This document shows, piece after piece, positions 63,777-64,000 of a stretch of 64,000 bases of DNA. The position numbers and the translations under genes are program-made. The notes below the pieces were generated by a model. It was not told the DNA's origin and searched no databases. It saw only the letters and a list, made by a program, of their open reading frames with translations. Origin of the DNA: UBA4802 sp964509195 (GTDB lineage: Bacteria > Spirochaetota > UBA4802 > UB4802); NCBI GenBank assembly GCA_964509195.1, contig CAZDWJ010000003.1, positions 62,001 to 126,000 of the forward strand, written 5' to 3'. The stretch's first letter is position 1, and each line of letters begins with the position of its first letter.

Positions 63777-64000
63777 GTTTATTTATAATATATTGAAACT
63801 ATTTAAACTGCATCAAATTCTCTACCAAAGGGATTTTATGTTACAAATAGTAAAGGATTATTTCCAGAATAATAAATTTTTCCGTAAGTGCATTAATTCT
63901 TTTTGTGATTCTTTTTCTTTGATTGTAAAAAATATATTACTTATATTTATTTATCGTTTTGAGCCATTCAATCAAGGATGGTAGCTTATCATACTTTAAT
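63777..64000. other. Unassigned AT-rich end of window
   Basis: A 69-codon plus-strand frame (63775-63984) lies here with no ribosome site and strongly biased Phe/Ile/Lys composition. The minus strand has a short open piece DKLPSLIEWLKTINKYK cut by stops. Neither is convincing as a gene; the window edge prevents a better reading. Confidence 0.3.

Noticed and set aside
63775..63984. 69-codon ORF at the right end
   Set aside because: No start signals and no recognisable domain; low-complexity AT-rich reading frame.

Overview
The window reads as AT-rich chromosomal DNA from a flagellated bacterium with an outer membrane, most likely a spirochaete or close relative. This is inferred from fliS, two Omp85/OmpA-era style outer-membrane barrels, O-antigen-type sugar genes, a Cus-type tripartite efflux pump, and the order nadD–LytR/CpsA/Psr–rsfS, which I recall from Leptospira-like genomes. 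A 10-N run at 6280-6289 shows that this is a scaffolded draft, so single-base frameshifts may be assembly errors.

Layout. 1-3.9 kb: 5' part of a citrate synthase gene, a GH36 alpha-galactosidase and a paraoxonase-like lactonase. 4.0-8.5 kb: a tight four-gene operon (Omp85-like barrel, MoxR AAA+ ATPase, metalloprotease/VWA protein, 28-residue-repeat protein), the best candidate for an undescribed system. 8.6-17.1 kb: amino acid permease, a TusA-DUF3343 fusion, a monofunctional transglycosylase, a membrane-anchored kelch protein, an NtrC-type regulator with a reduced histidine kinase, then rsfS, LCP protein and nadD. 17.2-23.6 kb: cusCBA-like Cu(I)/Ag(I) efflux operon with a His/Met-rich exported protein and a perfect palindrome upstream.

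23.6-48.9 kb is one large surface-polysaccharide island, almost all on the minus strand. It holds two GT4 glycosyltransferases, two flippases and a fragment of a third, a WecF-like transferase, the dTDP-4-amino-sugar route (rfbA, rfbB, an aminotransferase with a frameshift, a hexapeptide acetyltransferase), and a complete five-gene WbpA/B/E/D/I route to UDP-ManNAc(3NAc)A. The island is littered with decay: an IS21 remnant, a degraded transposase, an IS256 element that sits in a gene remnant, an IS110 element with two in-frame stops, truncated legB-like and wzx-like genes, a second rfbB beside a wrecked rfbA, and pseudogenes of four-helix-bundle and GIY-YIG proteins. A GC-rich interspersed repeat family (CATTGCGAGG.../...GAAGCAATC) occurs in the last part and brackets the GIY-YIG remnant.

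48.9-52.9 kb is plus-strand housekeeping: gatB, purC, fliS, a FlgN-like chaperone candidate and a DUF1097-like membrane protein. 53.0-56.9 kb: nadA followed by three genes of unknown family. 57-60.3 kb: an outer-membrane-like protein, a Lys/Glu-rich exported protein with a clear terminator, a frameshifted ECF sigma gene, and its probable anti-sigma (zinc finger plus FecR). 60.3-63.6 kb: a YihG-like acyltransferase, a second GH36 enzyme and a small exported protein. A ~125-bp interspersed repeat occurs at 25.45 and 63.65 kb. No rRNA, tRNA or CRISPR array was seen.
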